Part shown: positions 22,862-33,339 of the stretch, one piece after another | Position numbering within the stretch: the stretch's first letter is position 1 | Layout of the letters: every line of letters begins with the position of its first letter | Assembly: GCA_023213315.1 (NCBI GenBank) | Contig: JAKCPI010012726.1 | Location: 42,653-106,652 of the forward strand | DNA length: 64,000 nucleotides | DNA from: Euborellia annulipes | Taxonomy: Eukaryota; Arthropoda; Insecta; Dermaptera; Anisolabididae | Reading direction: 5' to 3' | The notes under the pieces: generated by a model | What the model saw: the letters and a program-made list of their open reading frames with translations, nothing else | Databases searched by the model: none | Told to the model about the DNA's origin: nothing | Translations under genes and position numbers: made by a program

Positions 22862-23545
22862 ATTTTTTACTTTCTCTTACCTATGTATATATGTATATAT
22901 ATATAGAGAGAAAGTATTGGATTCATGTCAAAAATTCGATGTCGAGATTTTGATGGATCTTCACGTTTTGAGGTCCCCTGAATCCAAAAAAGTGGTTTTC
23001 GCGACATGGTCTGTCTGTGTGTGTGTGTGTGTGTGTGTGTCTGTTTGTTCAATTTTAAGCATGAAGGAATTGAGCTATGAGGCTGAAATTTTATATTTAA
23101 GTTAAACACCCCCGGGACCGGAAAAATAAGCTTTTAATCAAAATCGGCCAAAGAGTACTAGTTAGTACTTTACTGATGTACTTTTTCAGTTTTTTTCGAT
23201 TTTCTCAAAATTCGCTCTAACGATTTTGATTAAAATTCAAAAATCAATTATTTTTTAGATGCTCTTTCAAATGTATATTCTCGTTTAGCCCTCAAAATTG
23301 TTTGAAGCACCTTTACTCTTATGCTTCATAGGAAAGATAGGAGAAATGGTTGCCATGGTAACAAAATATAAATATTTTTCCCATACTTATAAATTTTACA
23401 TCTGAATTCAAATATTCCCTACTGCCGGGAACTAAATATATCTCGACACAAAAAATCTGGTGTGACAAGCACAGTACACAACTTTCGATTGCCGAAGGCA
23501 AGAGAAAGTTGTGTGCTGTACGCCAGTCACACCAGATTTTTTTTA
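22862..23545 (+). mobile_element. Element X, clean copy with X-box
   Basis: It begins TACTTTCTCTTACCTATG, has an AT run, then GATGTCGAGATTTTGATGG, a (GT)n microsatellite (about 23017-23040), GTACTTTACTGATGTACTTT, the X-box GTTGCCATGGTAAC (23349-23362), and a terminal hairpin (23458-23542) with arms AATCTGGTGTGAC / GTCACACCAGATT. There is no coding frame. The superfamily is unresolved; the microsatellite and 3' hairpin recall Helentron-like elements. Confidence 0.7.
23349..23362 (+). promoter_or_regulatory. X-box palindrome GTTGCCATGGTAAC
   Basis: A perfect match to the RFX/DAF-19 X-box pattern GTYNCC-AT-RGNAAC. It recurs at the equivalent place in three other element X copies (25430-25443, 29099-29112, 33524-33537). 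Binding is not shown. Confidence 0.5.
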
Positions 23546-23603
23546 ATGCGAACGAGTGAAAAAAAAAAAATAATTTCAGGGTCTTCACCTTAGAACGTTA
23601 AAA

Positions 23604-24397
23604 TCTATATATAATAATTGCGGTGTGTCCGTCTGTCTGTCCGTCTGTCACGCTCTGTTTGACCAACTTCCCGTTGGAATTTTGAAACGAAATTTTGCAT
23701 TCTTATAGAGGACGTTATGGAGAGCCCCGGAAAAATACTCGGGTCCCGAAATTCCTATAACTTTTTGAGTTATTAATTCTTAAAGTTACGATTTCTCCCA
23801 TAGGAAATGTATAGAGAAATATTCAAGTATTCTTTTTCATTTGTGTATTCCATGAATGTAAACAAATGCTCAAGCAGGCACTGGGTTGGAATACGTAGTA
23901 ATAATAATTTTCTTTTCATAATTTTCATAAGCTGTGACATCCCGTCCTGTGGAAGGGACGTAAAGAAGGTTCCCTCTCAGTGATGCATTCTTCGAAAGGA
24001 GTAGGCTACACGCCGGTGCTGAGAGAGTCCCTCCTCAAACTAGGACATCCTCCATAGCATAGAAGAGGTTGGATATAAGGAGCCGGTTGGAACCAGAAAT
24101 AAGGATTAGTTCACTAGAAAGCAGGAGGAGTTAGAGATAGGAAATGATGTAACTTCACGGGGTGCCGGTAGATGGCTACGGCCAGAGGCCGGTTGGGTTT
24201 GAGGTGTGTGTCTTCGGGCACGAAAGCACCTCGGGCAAATAAACGGGGATCCCGATAGGAATTTCAAATAAATAATTTTCATTTTTAAGAAAAGGCGAGG
24301 GTCCGCCGCAGGCGGGCCCGAGCCAGCTGGAGGGAGGTCCAGGGGCGTAGCCCCCTGGCTAGATGCGAAGCCCGCCGAAGGCGGGCGGCGCGGCTAG
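23604..24397 (+). mobile_element. Non-autonomous Helitron (complete ends)
   Basis: Starts TCTATATATAATAATTGCGG after an A and ends with a 7-bp stem hairpin GCCCGCC-GAA-GGCGGGC, then GGCGCGG and CTAG before a T. A 5' TC, a 3' hairpin, CTRR and insertion between A and T are the Helitron signature. It carries a GTCTGTCCGTCTGTC run near its 5' end. A retroelement is inserted at 23929-24271. Confidence 0.85.
23929..24271 (+). mobile_element. Short retroelement inserted in the Helitron
   Basis: 343 bp flanked by direct repeats ATAATTTTCAT (23918-23928 and 24272-24282), which fits target-primed reverse transcription. The 3' end GATCCCGATAGGAATTTC plus AAATAA recurs at 14388-14432. No coding frame, so it is a SINE or a 5'-truncated LINE. 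Confidence 0.75.
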
Positions 24398-24502
24398 TAA
24401 TGATATATTAATACAAAATTTTAATATTTAGCAACGTGATGAAGATAGTGGCAGTGGATATTATTGAGAAGGATGAATCTTCTATATATAATAATTGCGG
24501 AG

Positions 24503-24688
24503 CAGGGCCGGAACTAGGAGATTTTTTTAGGGGGGCAAAATTTAATTTGCCGCCCCATCCTTAAAATTTTCTATACAAAATTCATATCATTTTACCTTTT
24601 TTTTAGTAAATCTTTCTTTAATTGCCGCCCCCTTGATATCTGCCGCCCGGGGCACACGCACCCACTGCCCCCTCTAGATCCGGCCCTG
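24503..24688. mobile_element. hAT MITE (CAGGGCCGG family)
   Basis: 186 bp, ends CAGGGCCGG and CCGGCCCTG, perfect 8-bp duplication TTGCGGAG on both sides (24495-24502, 24689-24696). Confidence 0.9.
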
Positions 24689-24700
24689 TTGCGGAGTGTC

Positions 24701-24732
<32 letters not shown>

Positions 24733-24926
24733 CGTCCGTCCGTCTGTCCGTCTGTCACGCTCTGTTTGACCAACTTCCCGTTGGAATTTTGAAGCGAAAT
24801 TTTGCAGTCTTATAGAGGACGTTATAGAGAGTCCCGGAAAAATACTCGGGTCCCAAAATTCCTATAACTTTTCGAGTTATTAATTCTTAAAGTTACGATT
24901 TCTCCCATAGGAAATGTATAGAGAAA

Positions 24927-25757
24927 ATCTGGTGTGACTGGCGCACAGCACACAACTTTCCCTTACCCTTCGGTAAGAGAAAGTTGTGCACTGTGCTGGT
25001 CACACCAGATTTTTTGTGTCGAGATATATTTAGTTTCCGATAGCACCTTAGTTTCAAACTTGCATTTTAAATGTTGATTGCTTGAAAATAAACTATGGTT
25101 ATTTTTCAAAATTTTAATCTCATATTTGGACATTTTATACACAATAGGGATTCGTAAATAAATACAAAATTTCATAAGAATTGGAAAAAAAATTTTAAAT
25201 GCGTAAAAAGTTCTAAAGGGGACCCCCTTTTGAATCGAAATTAACATACAAATCCCTATAGGAAATTAACATTGGCCAAATGCGAAGATAAGGTAGAAAA
25301 ATTTAAAACGCGTAGAAAGAGAGAAGATAGTTTTGTGAGAGAGAGAGATATGTTTTCTCCGAAAAAAAAAATGGGCGTTTAAATAATAATTGATTTTTAA
25401 TCTAATAAAAAGAAAAAGATTTAAATTCGGTTACCATGGCAACCATTTCTCCTATTCTTTCCTATGAAGCACAAGAGTAAAGTGTGCTTCAAACAATTTT
25501 GAGGGCAAAACGAGAATATACATTTGAAAGAGCATCTAAAAAATAATTGATTTTTGAATTTTAATCAAAATCGTTAGAGCGAATTTTGAGAAAATCGAAA
25601 AAAAACTGAAAAAGTACATCAGTAAAGTACTAGTACTTTTTGGCCGATTTTGATTAAAAGCTTATTTTGTCGGTCCCGGGGGGTGTTTAACTTAAATATA
25701 AAATTTCAGCCTCCTAGCTCAATTCCTTCATGCTTAAAATTGAACACACACAGACAC

Positions 25758-25815
<58 letters not shown>

Positions 25816-25964
25816 CATGTCGCGAAAACCACTTTTTGGATTCAGGGGACCTCAAAACGTGAAGATCCATCAAAATCTCGACATCGAATTTTTGACATGA
25901 AACCAATACTTTCTCTCTATATATATATTACATATATACATAGGTAAGAGAAAGTAAAAATTAA
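24927..25964 (-). mobile_element. Element X, long copy inside the Helitron
   Basis: Reverse orientation: the hairpin comes first (24927-25015), then about 400 bp absent from the 22862 copy, then the X-box GTTACCATGGCAAC (25430-25443), a (GACA)n run (about 25755-25815), and the end GGTAAGAGAAAGTA. Comparison with the uninterrupted Helitron at 23604 places both insertion edges. Confidence 0.7.
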
Positions 25965-26519
25965 TGCATTCTTTGCAGTTGTGTATTCTATTAAGGTAAA
26001 CAAATCCTCAAGTAGGCACTGGACTGGAATACTTAGTTGTTAGTAATAATAATTTTCTTTTCATAATTTAGAAAAGGCGAGGGTCCGCCGTAGGCGGGCC
26101 CGAGCCAGCTGATGGGGGTCCAGGGGGGCGTAGCCGAAGGCGGGCGGCGCGGCTAGTAAATAAATAAATCCGGAGCTGTTGTTCAGGCAATTTATCCGGA
26201 TTAATTCCCTCCGCTATAGGTCAACGTTTCGGGGCCCTTCTTCAGGACCATGCGGTGTCGAGAAAACAATTAGCCCTCAATTTTGTCATAAATGCTGTGG
26301 TTACTTTCGCTACAAGACATGTGGCTAAGGCCGAACGAAGAATGATAACAAAATTGAGGGCTAATTGTTTTCTTGAGACCTCATGGTTCTGAAGAAAGAG
26401 CCGTTTGGGCCCCGAAACGTTGACCTATAGCGGAGGGAATTAATCCGAATAAATTGCATGAACATCAGCTCCGGATTTATTTATTTATTCACCCTTCTCA
26501 ATAATATTTAGCAAATTAA

Positions 26520-27780
26520 CGGTAGTCCGTTTTTGACCCCGATGAAGAATTTTAATAAAATTGCTTTGAAAGAACAAACCAAATATAAAATGGTTAAAAT
26601 TTTTCGTTGAGGGTTTAGTGTTAAACCGCCTTCAATTATATCCGTGCTTTACACGTGGAACAGCCATGTTAAGCGAGACCAAGCGTTGATGAACCTGGGA
26701 TAAGGGCCCATGAGCAACAATTTGCTGAATCGTCCTTACATATGGCCCAAATAAATCTGAAAGAATGAATTCAAGGTGCGACTGCATTTTCAAAATTATT
26801 ATAAATATATGCGATTATAGAAAACCAGGCATTAATGCATTAGCACTCATTATTGTTTGTTTAAAAGATGTAATGAATAATTATACGACTACGTAACTCT
26901 AAACTTATTTTTATTTCCTTATTCAATATTTTACTTTTTACCTGATGGAAATGCTATTCTATTCAAAGAACAAGATCCTCTAATCGTAATGTAAAATCCA
27001 TTTGCGCAGAAAAGAGATCAAATCTACAAGAATGCTACCTTTGCTCTAATTGCCACGGGTAAAATCTAAAATTACACGACCCCCCCCCCCCTCTTGACTG
27101 TGCCACTGCCTCTCCTCTCCGCCTTTAAATCATTAGCTTACTCCTATGTGAGAATGGTTTTTGGTAGCTGCATAAAAGGAAGAGTTAATCGGACAAATTC
27201 AGAATGGGGGGGGGGGGGCTATTTCAAGAGTCACTTCTGTGTATTTGCCTAAATTATTGAATTATATAATTACCAAAAGATTGCAGAGACGTCAATTGAA
27301 GTTGGGGGCGCATAAATTTGTTATTTCAATAAATTTCATAACCATGTTCAAAATGTCTAAAAATTAAGATAGAAAAATAATTTTATCTCTTTCTTTTAAT
27401 CACTTGCCACTTGAAATAAATTTTAACAAGTAGCTAGATACTTATTTAATCTTTTACAATTTATCATTTGAATACTCTAAGTGTTATTTAAGAAAAATTA
27501 AAACAAGTAGGCGGCTTTTTCAAGATGGTCCCTGAAATTTGCTATATTGCTTTAATTATTCACACCAAAAAAAAAAAAAAAATTTCAGATAAATGCCCGC
27601 TGTAGAAGTTTAAATAAAAATTTAATATATTTTATGAGTATATTTATTCATTGGCCGGCGCGTCAAGAGGCTCTGTGAGTTCGGATTAGAAAATTTTTTC
27701 GAGAGGGGTTCGGATGATTCCCCTTCCCAAATAAATACATTTTAAGGAACAATGTTTCTCTCTTTTGAGCCTGATAGCAA
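26520..27780. other. Gene-free DNA
   Basis: AT-rich with two C/G homopolymer patches (27080, 27207). No gene, SINE or complete element is visible. Confidence 0.35.
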
Positions 27781-27787
27781 TGATTCC

Positions 27788-27948
27788 CATGGGCGTAACT
27801 AGAGAATTTGGCTGGGGGGGGGGGACCATGGGACCAGCTATCCTCCGGTGGGCCTGGAAAGCCCCATATTTTTTCAATTTTTCTCGGCGCAAGGAGCTTT
27901 CTGGGGGGGGAGCCAGGCCCCCCGGGCACCTCCCTAGTTACGCCCATG
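27788..27948. mobile_element. hAT MITE (CATGGGCGTAACTAG family), intact
   Basis: 161 bp from CATGGGCGTAACTAG to CTAGTTACGCCCATG with perfect flanking octamers ATGATTCC (27780-27787, 27949-27956). Confidence 0.9.
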
Positions 27949-28043
27949 ATGATTCCTATAAGATGAAAGAAATTTTGATTTAGATTAAAGGAGTAAATCA
28001 AATTCTTGCCGGGGAGCCAGCCAAACTTGCAAAGGAATAGAAC

Positions 28044-28265
28044 CAGTGGCGTCATTTGGGGGGGGGGGCAGGGGATGGGGCATTTGCCCTCCCCATAAGG
28101 GCTCTGATTTTTATAAAATTTTATGTTATTCTTAAATAAAATATTTCAAAATATATCTATTTAATTAAATATCATTTGGCCAAATTTGAGTACCTTTGTA
28201 AATAAATTTTAAGAAAAAAAAAGATTGCCCCCCTCCCCCAAGGAAAAGTTGAAAAGACGCCACTG
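28044..28265. mobile_element. hAT MITE (CAGTGGCGTCATTTG family), intact
   Basis: 222 bp, ends CAGTGGCGTC and GACGCCACTG, perfect flanking octamers AATAGAAC (28036-28043, 28266-28273). Confidence 0.9.
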
Positions 28266-28273
28266 AATAGAAC

Positions 28274-28985
28274 AGTCATCACAATCGCAGTGCCAAACGC
28301 TGCAAAACCTCGGGTGGATGACCGCGAGGAACTAGCGTGTGGAACGTCCCCTCGTTAGCCATCAGTATATTAACAAGAAATTATATGAAACGATAAATCC
28401 CCTTAATGCCAAAAGGAAAAAAAAAACATTATTATTTGCAAATAAACTCATTGATTTTTGTAATATTATTTAGTTAAAAAAACTATTGGTTTTTAAAGGA
28501 CTGTTTGAAAACAAGTTGGGGTGTTTTTCCTCCGAAAAAATAGTAATAATTAATTACCCCCTTAACCTCCTTCCCCTTGCCCTCTTATATGTATCCATCT
28601 TTACTTTTTCAGAGTTATTTTGTTATTTGATTAAAACAATTCCATTAAGTTTAAAAAAATTCCCATTCGTTAAGAAGAATCATCTCAATCTATAAGAGTC
28701 CTCCATTTGATTTGCCAATCAAATTTAATCTTTTGACATCCAATATCTAACAAATAAGTTGAGTTGGTGAGTCTGACTGAATACTAAATGCATAGTAAAT
28801 AGAGGAGAGGGGAGGGGGAGGGGAGTTGAGTTGTCAGCCAGGAAGCAGCTCAATTGGAGCTGGTCATTAAACGGCCATAAAAACCAATTCTATTCTTCTA
28901 ACGCTTTTTATTTTTATTTCTAACCATTCATTCGTACATTCATTCGTAAACTTATATTTAAAATTGGTGGGGACAACTTTTTACT
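28274..28985. other. Gene-free DNA
   Basis: A 69-codon plus frame (28486-28695) is hydrophobic and low-complexity and is not supported as a gene. A GA-rich patch lies at 28800-28830. Confidence 0.35.
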
Positions 28986-28989
28986 TCGG

Positions 28990-29555
28990 TAATCGAAAGT
29001 GTGTTCGTGTGAGATTTTTGTGTCGAATGTATTTAGTTGCAGAGGAATATTTGAATTCAGATGTAAAATTTATAAGTATGGGAAAATATTTATATTTTGT
29101 TACCATGGCAACATTTTTCCTATCTTCTATGAAATACAAGAGTAAAGTGGTCTTCAGAAGATTTCAATTGCAAAATGAGAATATACATTTAAAGAGCATC
29201 TAAAAAATAATTGATTTTGAATTTAAAAAAAAATCGTTGGAGCAATTTTGAGAAAATCGAAAAAAACTGAAAAAGTACATCAGTAAAGTACTAGTACTCT
29301 TTGGCGATTTTGATTAAAAGCTTATTTTCCGGTCCGGGGGTGTTTAACTTAAATATAAAATTTCAACCTCGTAGCTCAATCCTTCATCTTAAAATTGAAC
29401 ACACACCCACACCCCCCCACCCACCCCACAGACAGACATGTCGCAAAACACTTTTTGGATTCAGGGGACAAAAGGAAGATCATAAAACTCGACATCGAAT
29501 TTTGACATGAACAATATTTCTATATATATATTACATAAAAGGAGAGAAATAAAAT
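28990..29555 (-). mobile_element. Element X, hairpin-less copy with X-box
   Basis: Reverse orientation, from TTTTTGTGTCGAATGTATTT through GTTACCATGGCAAC (29099-29112) and an ACACCC/CCACCC-expanded microsatellite (29400-29440) to TATATATATTACATA. It has many small deletions relative to 22862-23545. Confidence 0.6.
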
Positions 29556-30184
29556 TAATAGTTTATGTAAATTGTGATGCAGCGAAAGAAAATTTTAAAA
29601 GTTGTAGCTAATTATTTTATTTTCGTCCTTTTCAGCAGACGTTTCGTTAGAGCGAATTTTGAGAAATCGAAAAAATACCTTAGTAAAGTACTAGTACCCT
29701 TTGTCTGATGTGATTGAAATTTCTTGAAATACTTGCGACATAGGTACTTGGCTTAAATATAAAATTTGAGTATCGAGAGTTTTTTCATTGTTGAGTAATT
29801 CCGATTAACCCACATTCTTTGATATTTCACTTGAAATTAATTTAATTTATTGTGAAAAAATCTTAAATTTCAAGAAGATCAATTCCAGTTAAAATATCAA
29901 AACATAATGTTTATGTAAATTTCTCTGAAAGAGATTTTATTGCTTTTAAATGCCTGTTTTATTGCTTTTCTTGAAATTGCCATTAAAAGGAGGCGATTCC
30001 CTTTAGCTCGAATTTGACGTCATTTTCACAATCATTTGAATGAATTTCAACTAAAATACCAAAAAATGTGGATTAAATTAAATAACTCAATAAGGAACGA
30101 ACTCTCGATTCACAAATTTTATACTTTAGCTAAATTCATGTCCCAAGCATGGAGAGGAATTTCATTCCAAACGACCAAATAGTA

Positions 30185-31500
30185 CTAGTGCTTTGCTGAT
30201 GTATTTTTTTCAATTTTTTTTATTTTTCTCACAATTGGCTTTAACGATTTTGTTTAAAAATCAATTATATTTTAGATGCTCTTTAAAATGTGTATTCTTA
30301 TTTTGTAGACAAAATTGTTTGAAGCCCACTTTTGTACTTCTTAGGAAAAGTAGTAGTAGATGCCCTGGTAACAAAATATAATGTATGTATTTAAATTTCA
30401 TATCTTGAATTCTAATATATAGCCGGAAACTAAGGATATGTTGACACCAAGGGCGGATCCAGAGGTGTTTCTCGGGGGGGGTAATCTGGTGTGACTCGTC
30501 GCTTATAGTCACTATTTGTTCATAGATTTTGAGTAATTTAAGGGCACATTCTGTACTTGATTGGCAGAATATAAATACAAATCAAATTTTTACTTCTCTT
30601 ACCTATGCACATATATGTAACATATTAGAGAGAAATATTCCCGGATTCATGTCAAAAATTCGATGTCGAGATTTTGATGGATCTTCCGTTTGAGGTCCCC
30701 ATGAATCCAAAAAGTGGTTTTCGGGACATGGTCTGTCTGGGTGGGTGGGTGGGGTGGTGTGTGTGTTGTGTTAATTTAAGATGAAGGAATTGAGTCAAGG
30801 TTGAAATTATATTTAAGTTAAACACCTCCGGGACGGAAAAATAAGCTTTTAATCAAAATCGGCCAAAGAGTACTAGTACTTTGCTGATGTATTTTTTCAG
30901 TTTTTTTCGATTTTCTCAAAATTGGCTCCAACGATTTTGTTTTAAAAATCAATTATATTTTAGATGCTCTTTAAAATGTGTATTCTTATTTTGTAGACTA
31001 AAATGTGTTTGAAGCCCACTTTACTTGTACTTCTTAGGAAAAGTAGTAGTAGATGCCCTGGTAACAAAATATAATGTATGTATTTATATTTCATATCTTG
31101 AATTCTAATATATAGCCGGAAACTAAGGATATGTTGACACCAAGGGCGATAGGTTTCGGGGGGGGTAATCTGGTGTGACTCGTCGCATAGTACACTATTT
31201 TTTCATAATTTTGGTAATTTAAGGGCACATTCTGTACTTGATTGGCAGAATATAAATACAAATCAAATTTTTAAGTATTAATTTTTAAAATTTTACATTA
31301 AAAATAAATTTTTTTTGGGAAAAAAGGTATTTTTTCAAATCTCGGGGGGGGGGGGGTAATTACCCCCTTTACCCCCCCTCTGTATCCGCCCTTGGTTGAC
31401 ACAAAAAATCTCGCCTGAGAAGCACAGAACACAACTTTCAATTGCCGAAGGTAAGAGAAAGTTGTGTGCAGTGCGACCAGACACACCAGATTTCTCTCGA
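30185..31500 (+). mobile_element. Element X in partial tandem duplication
   Basis: The segment 30190-30590 is repeated at 30880-31280 (offset about 692 bp), including the junction ...ATGTTGACACCAAGGGCG with an embedded hAT MITE. The first copy of that MITE is truncated at about 30590, where element X starts again (TTACTTCTCTTACCTATG). The X-box is degraded in both repeats (GATGCCCTGGTAAC). The hairpin end lies at 31405-31495. Confidence 0.6.
31141..31394. mobile_element. hAT MITE (CAAGGGCG family), intact
   Basis: 254 bp from CAAGGGCG to CGCCCTTG with perfect 8-bp duplication GTTGACAC (31133-31140, 31395-31402). A truncated sister begins at 30449. Confidence 0.9.
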
Positions 31501-31559
31501 GCAAAAAAAAAATTCAGAATTGTAATTAAAATATTTGTGTAACGTTTAAAGTCTACGTA

Positions 31560-32090
31560 TATGGCCTAAGATGCCGAAGACTTTTAAAAAAATTTATTTT
31601 CGAATGAGTAGGTACAGTACCGGTACTTTTCATTCGATACTGGAAGTATCGAGTAAAAAAAGTACTAGGTATCGGATCAAAAAATGATACTAGTAAGTAT
31701 CGCTACTTTTTTCGTGTCCCTAGTCGTGGGGGCGATATTATTATTATAAGAGTTTTTAATTTTACACATTTCCTTATCTTGTATTTACAACCCGTTAGGA
31801 AAGGAGGAAATTTAAGTAGTAATTTAACAAATCAACTTGGGACAAATTATGTAACAAAATATAATATTTGGTTAAAATGAAGATGGGAGGGGGAGGGGAG
31901 GGGGACGGATTGTAGGGCACGTAGCAGGCAAATTGTTTGCATTGTACAGTATATTCTGAGTGTAATTAAGTAATGGCCTATCAGTAGCTCTATATATTTA
32001 TATTTATAGCCTATTTAGTGAGTTATTTATCTACTAGACATATATTACGCGATTATGATATATTTTTTTTTTTTTTTTAAATTTTTACTT
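31560..32090. other. Gene-free DNA
   Basis: A SINE-A tail scrap at 31553-31590 and a degenerate GGTACTTTT/AGTATCGA repeat at 31610-31715 (AGTACT/AGTATC units). No gene. Confidence 0.35.
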
Positions 32091-32094
32091 CCTA

Positions 32095-32325
32095 TACCGA
32101 ACGTCGCGGGTTCGGACCCCAGGCAGTACGATGATTTTGTTTAAGCCATTTTGGATACCAAATGTCTTAAATAGAAATGCCTGGACCCCCAATAGATATA
32201 TTAATAATTAACGGTTATCGTCAAAGTCTTAAATGGCCTAAGTTGCCGAAAAGACTGCGTGAATGTGTTGTGTGTCAGTGTGAGTGTGAATGAGAAAAAA
32301 GTGTGATCTTTGTTTAAAAAAAAAG
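32095..32325 (+). repeat. SINE-A copy, head truncated
   Basis: Starts at the anticodon-loop side (TACCGAACGTCGCGGGTTCG), keeps the B-box, the body, TTGCCGAAAAGACTGCG and the TGTGAATGAGAAAAAAGTGT tail. Confidence 0.75.
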
Positions 32326-32329
32326 AGAG

Positions 32330-33100
32330 AGAGAAGGTGTATTCTTGTTAAAAATTCGATGCCGAGGTTTTGATTGAAATACACTTTTTGGAAATGGTAT
32401 GTCTCTCTGTGATCAAAATAAAGTATGGAGGAAATGAGCTACGAAGTTGAAATTTTATATTTAAGTTGGTATCTACAAATGGGCGTAACTAGGGGGTGCC
32501 GGGGGAAGACTGCCCCCCCCCCAGAAGGCTCGTGCCCCCCCCCCCCCCCAGAAAGCTCCTTGTCCCAAGAAAAATTGAGAAAATATGGGGCTTTCCAGGC
32601 CCATCGGAGGATAGCTCCAATGGCCACCCCCAGCGAGGATGGCTGGTCCCATGGCCCCCCAGCCAAATTCTCTAGTTACGCCCATGTATCTCCACTGGGA
32701 CGCAAAAATAAGATTTAAATAAAATGGACCCAAGAGTACTAGTACTTTATTGATGTACTTTTTTCAGGTTTTTTTTTTTTTTTTTTTTTGATTTTCTCAA
32801 AATTCGCTCCAACGAAATTCAAATAAAACGTGAAGATCCATCAAAAACTCGACATAAAATTTTTGACATGAATCCAATACTATCTCTCTATATATTTCAT
32901 ATATAGGGTAAGAGAAAGTTAAATCAATTATTATTTAGATGCTCTTTAAAATGTATATTCTCATTTTGCTCATTTTACATCTTGAATTCATATGAGGAAA
33001 CTAATATGTCGGCACACATAGAATCTAGTGTGACAAGCACAGAACGTAACTTTCATTCACTGAGGGTTGTGTGCTGTGCGACTAGTCCCGCCAGATTTTT
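32330..33100 (+). mobile_element. Element X, rearranged copy
   Basis: Forward start (ATTCGATGCCGAGGTTTTGA), a hAT MITE inserted at 32478-32686, then an inverted 5' end (32825-32922), then a forward 3' part and hairpin (33020-33096). The internal inversion points to recombination between copies. No X-box. Confidence 0.5.
32478..32686. mobile_element. hAT MITE (ATGGGCGTAACTAG family)
   Basis: 209 bp from ATGGGCGTAACTAG to CTAGTTACGCCCATG, flanked by TATCTACA (32470-32477) and TATCTCCA (32687-32694), 7 of 8 identical. Confidence 0.8.
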
Positions 33101-33339
33101 TTAAATTTAATTTAGAAAATTTTATCGCAATTTAATCTAATCCCTAAATCTTAGTATAAGAAGTGAGATCTCTACCCCTGTACTACAGTTATTAACCGAT
33201 TAGTAACTTATTTTGAATTTTTATTTAGCCAGCTGATAAATGCCCATGTCGCATTCGAAATGGCAGCCATAACATAAAAAAATCTGATAAGAATTAGATA
33301 TGTAATGTAATATCATCATAAGGTAAATTGTAATTATCT

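Larger units (their letters stand above)
24481..26156 (+). mobile_element. Helitron carrying two nested elements
   Basis: Same family as 23604-24397: 5' TCTATATATAATAATTGCGG, a long (CTGT)n/(CCGT)n run near 24700, the AACTTCCCGTTGGAATTTTG block, and the 3' end CGGGCGGCGCGGCTAG. A hAT MITE (24503-24688) and a full element X (about 24927-25964) inserted into it. Confidence 0.85.
24457..26515. mobile_element. Penelope-like inverted pair, opened by a Helitron
   Basis: ATTATTGAGAAGGATGAAT (24460) is the complement of ATTCACCCTTCTCAATAAT (about 26488), and the arms continue at 26157-26260 and 26385-26487 (CCGGAGCTG...GAAACGTTGACC). The Helitron 24481-26156 sits inside the left arm. Hammerhead-like cores lie at 26245 to 26226 (minus) and 26389-26418 (plus). 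Confidence 0.6.

Noticed and set aside
25755..25815. CRISPR-like short repeat array
   Set aside because: Plain (GACA)n microsatellite inside element X, without spacers.
32425..32733. Overlapping frames of 75-97 codons on both strands
   Set aside because: They run through the MITE 32478-32686; similar peptides arise wherever this MITE occurs.
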